From the NCBI RefSeq assembly GCF_020819595.1, contig NZ_JAJHNP010000004.1, forward strand, positions 1-64,000: 64,000 bases of DNA. Direction: 5' to 3'. A program made the translations under genes and the position numbers. A model generated the notes under the pieces. The model was given only the letters and a program-made list of their open reading frames with translations, searched no databases and had not been told where the DNA came from. The stretch comes from Streptomyces barringtoniae (lineage in GTDB: Bacteria; Actinomycetota; Actinomycetes; Streptomycetales; Streptomycetaceae). This document shows, one piece after another, positions 63,210-64,000 of the stretch (within the stretch, counting starts at the first letter, position 1; every line of letters starts with the position of its first letter).

Positions 63210-64000
63210 CCATTCTCTGCGTACGTTTCCAGCTGCCGCCGATGCACGAGGCGGCCCTGCCGGGACTGCTCGGGTTGCTGGAGGACTTCACCCCGGTCGT
63301 GGAGGCGCTGCCGCCGGACGGGGCGCTGGCCGATCTGCGCGGTGCCGAGCGGTACTTCGGGCGCAGCGCGGTGGAGCTGGCCTCGGTGATCCGGGTGCGG
63401 GCCCTCGCGTTGTACGGCGTCGACTGTGTGATCGGCGCCGGTCCCGGCCCGATGCTGGCCCGCGTGGCGCTGCAGGGCGCCCGGCCCGGGGTGACGTGTG
63501 CCGTGCCCGAGGACCCGGACGGCATCGCGGAGTTCCTCGCCGAGCGGCCCGTGTCCGCGCTGCCCGGAGTCGGCACGGCGACCACCCGCACCCTGAGCGA
63601 GTACGGCCTGGACACCCTGGGCCTGGTCGCCGCCGCGCCGCTGTCCACGCTCCAGCGGCTCATCGGCGCGAAGGCCGGCCGCGAGCTGCGCGAGAAGGCG
63701 AGCGGCATCGACCGGGGCCGGGTCGTGCCGAACGCCGTGTCGCGGTCGCTGGCCACGGAACGCGCCTTCGACCTCGACGAACTGGACCCCGACCGGCACC
63801 GCAGGGCGCTGCTGTCCGCCGCCGAGGAGCTCGGCGCCCGGCTGCGCGCGGTGCAGAAGGTCTGCCGCACCCTGACCCTCACCGTGCGCTACGCCGACCG
63901 GTCCTCGACCACCCGCAGCCGCACCCTGAAGGAGCCGACCGCGCACTCGGCGGCCCTGACCAGGGCGGCCTACGGCATGTACGAGGCGCTCGGCCTGCAG
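63206..64000 (+). CDS. ImuB-like Y-family polymerase homologue (3' end outside window)
   Basis: The frame is open from ATG 63206 to the window end, giving 265 residues. It overlaps dnaE2 by 4 nt (ATGA). The fold looks like a DinB/ImuB protein: LADLRGAERYFGRSAVELAS, then the helix-hairpin-helix VSALPGVGTATTRTLSEYG, and the little-finger start RAVQKVCRTLTLTVRYAD. The polymerase catalytic residues are missing: the first-strand acidic motif reads CVRFQLPPMHE instead of a D-x-D type, and the usual SIDE motif is ALPPDGALADL. It should therefore be a non-catalytic partner that brings DnaE2 to the replisome. ImuA is not seen upstream. Confidence 0.82.
   Translation, partial: MTILCVRFQLPPMHEAALPGLLGLLEDFTPVVEALPPDGALADLRGAERYFGRSAVELASVIRVRALALYGVDCVIGAGPGPMLARVALQGARPGVTCAVPEDPDGIAEFLAERPVSALPGVGTATTRTLSEYGLDTLGLVAAAPLSTLQRLIGAKAGRELREKASGIDRGRVVPNAVSRSLATERAFDLDELDPDRHRRALLSAAEELGARLRAVQKVCRTLTLTVRYADRSSTTRSRTLKEPTAHSAALTRAAYGMYEALGLQ

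Overview
The window is very high G+C actinobacterial DNA. It has dense, often overlapping genes, GTG/TTG starts and third codon positions that are almost always G or C. The gene set points to a Streptomyces chromosome core region: a ParA-like ATPase with ScpA/ScpB, a SepF paralogue of the SflB type, an Rpf-like lytic enzyme, paired streptogrisin proteases, a PucR regulator, a DUF5685 protein and a DnaE2/ImuB-like pair. No tRNA, rRNA, CRISPR array, insertion sequence or integrase was seen.

Left part (1-24.5 kb): a truncated TPR protein with an RDD-rich N-terminus, a DUF1015 protein, a HAD phosphatase, and a three-gene ferric-siderophore ABC transporter with a DmdR/IdeR-type iron box directly at its start codon. 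Next comes a housekeeping run tlyA-nadK-recN, a small MraY/WecA-like membrane protein and a glycosyltransferase. A reverse-strand block follows (PucR regulator, FAD oxidoreductase, GH15 hydrolase), then pyrG, a Nudix ADP-ribose pyrophosphatase, a STAND/TPR protein and alanine dehydrogenase.

Middle (24.8-37.6 kb): parA, a ribbon-helix-helix-like gene, scpA, scpB and rluB form a chromosome-organisation operon. Together with tlyA-nadK-recN-pyrG-nudix on the left and cmk-der on the right, this is the same gene order known from the Mycobacterium tuberculosis tlyA-to-engA region. Inserted into it is an ADP-ribosylglycohydrolase with two COG3541-like nucleotidyltransferases behind a 51-bp near-perfect palindrome, a Rieske lipoprotein, and aroH-tyrA.

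Right part (37.6-64 kb): small Streptomyces-type genes, an Rpf-like LysM protein, a WYL regulator overlapping an orphan cytochrome oxidase subunit I gene, an I78 inhibitor, a PAP2 phosphatase, a PIG-V-like mannosyltransferase, an MFS exporter, a glutaryl-CoA-dehydrogenase-like enzyme, sflB and a cysteine-tailed DUF5685 protein. The most distinctive block is 51.6-57.0 kb: one promoter, a 53-codon peptide gene coupled to a FAD/NAD(P) oxidoreductase, a 49-codon internally deleted ABC-ATPase remnant, two luciferase-like flavin monooxygenases and a DUF1684 protein. It looks like an oxidative salvage operon that has lost its importer, possibly for organosulfur compounds. The window ends with two streptogrisin genes, then dnaE2 under a LexA box and a partial, apparently catalytically dead ImuB-like gene.
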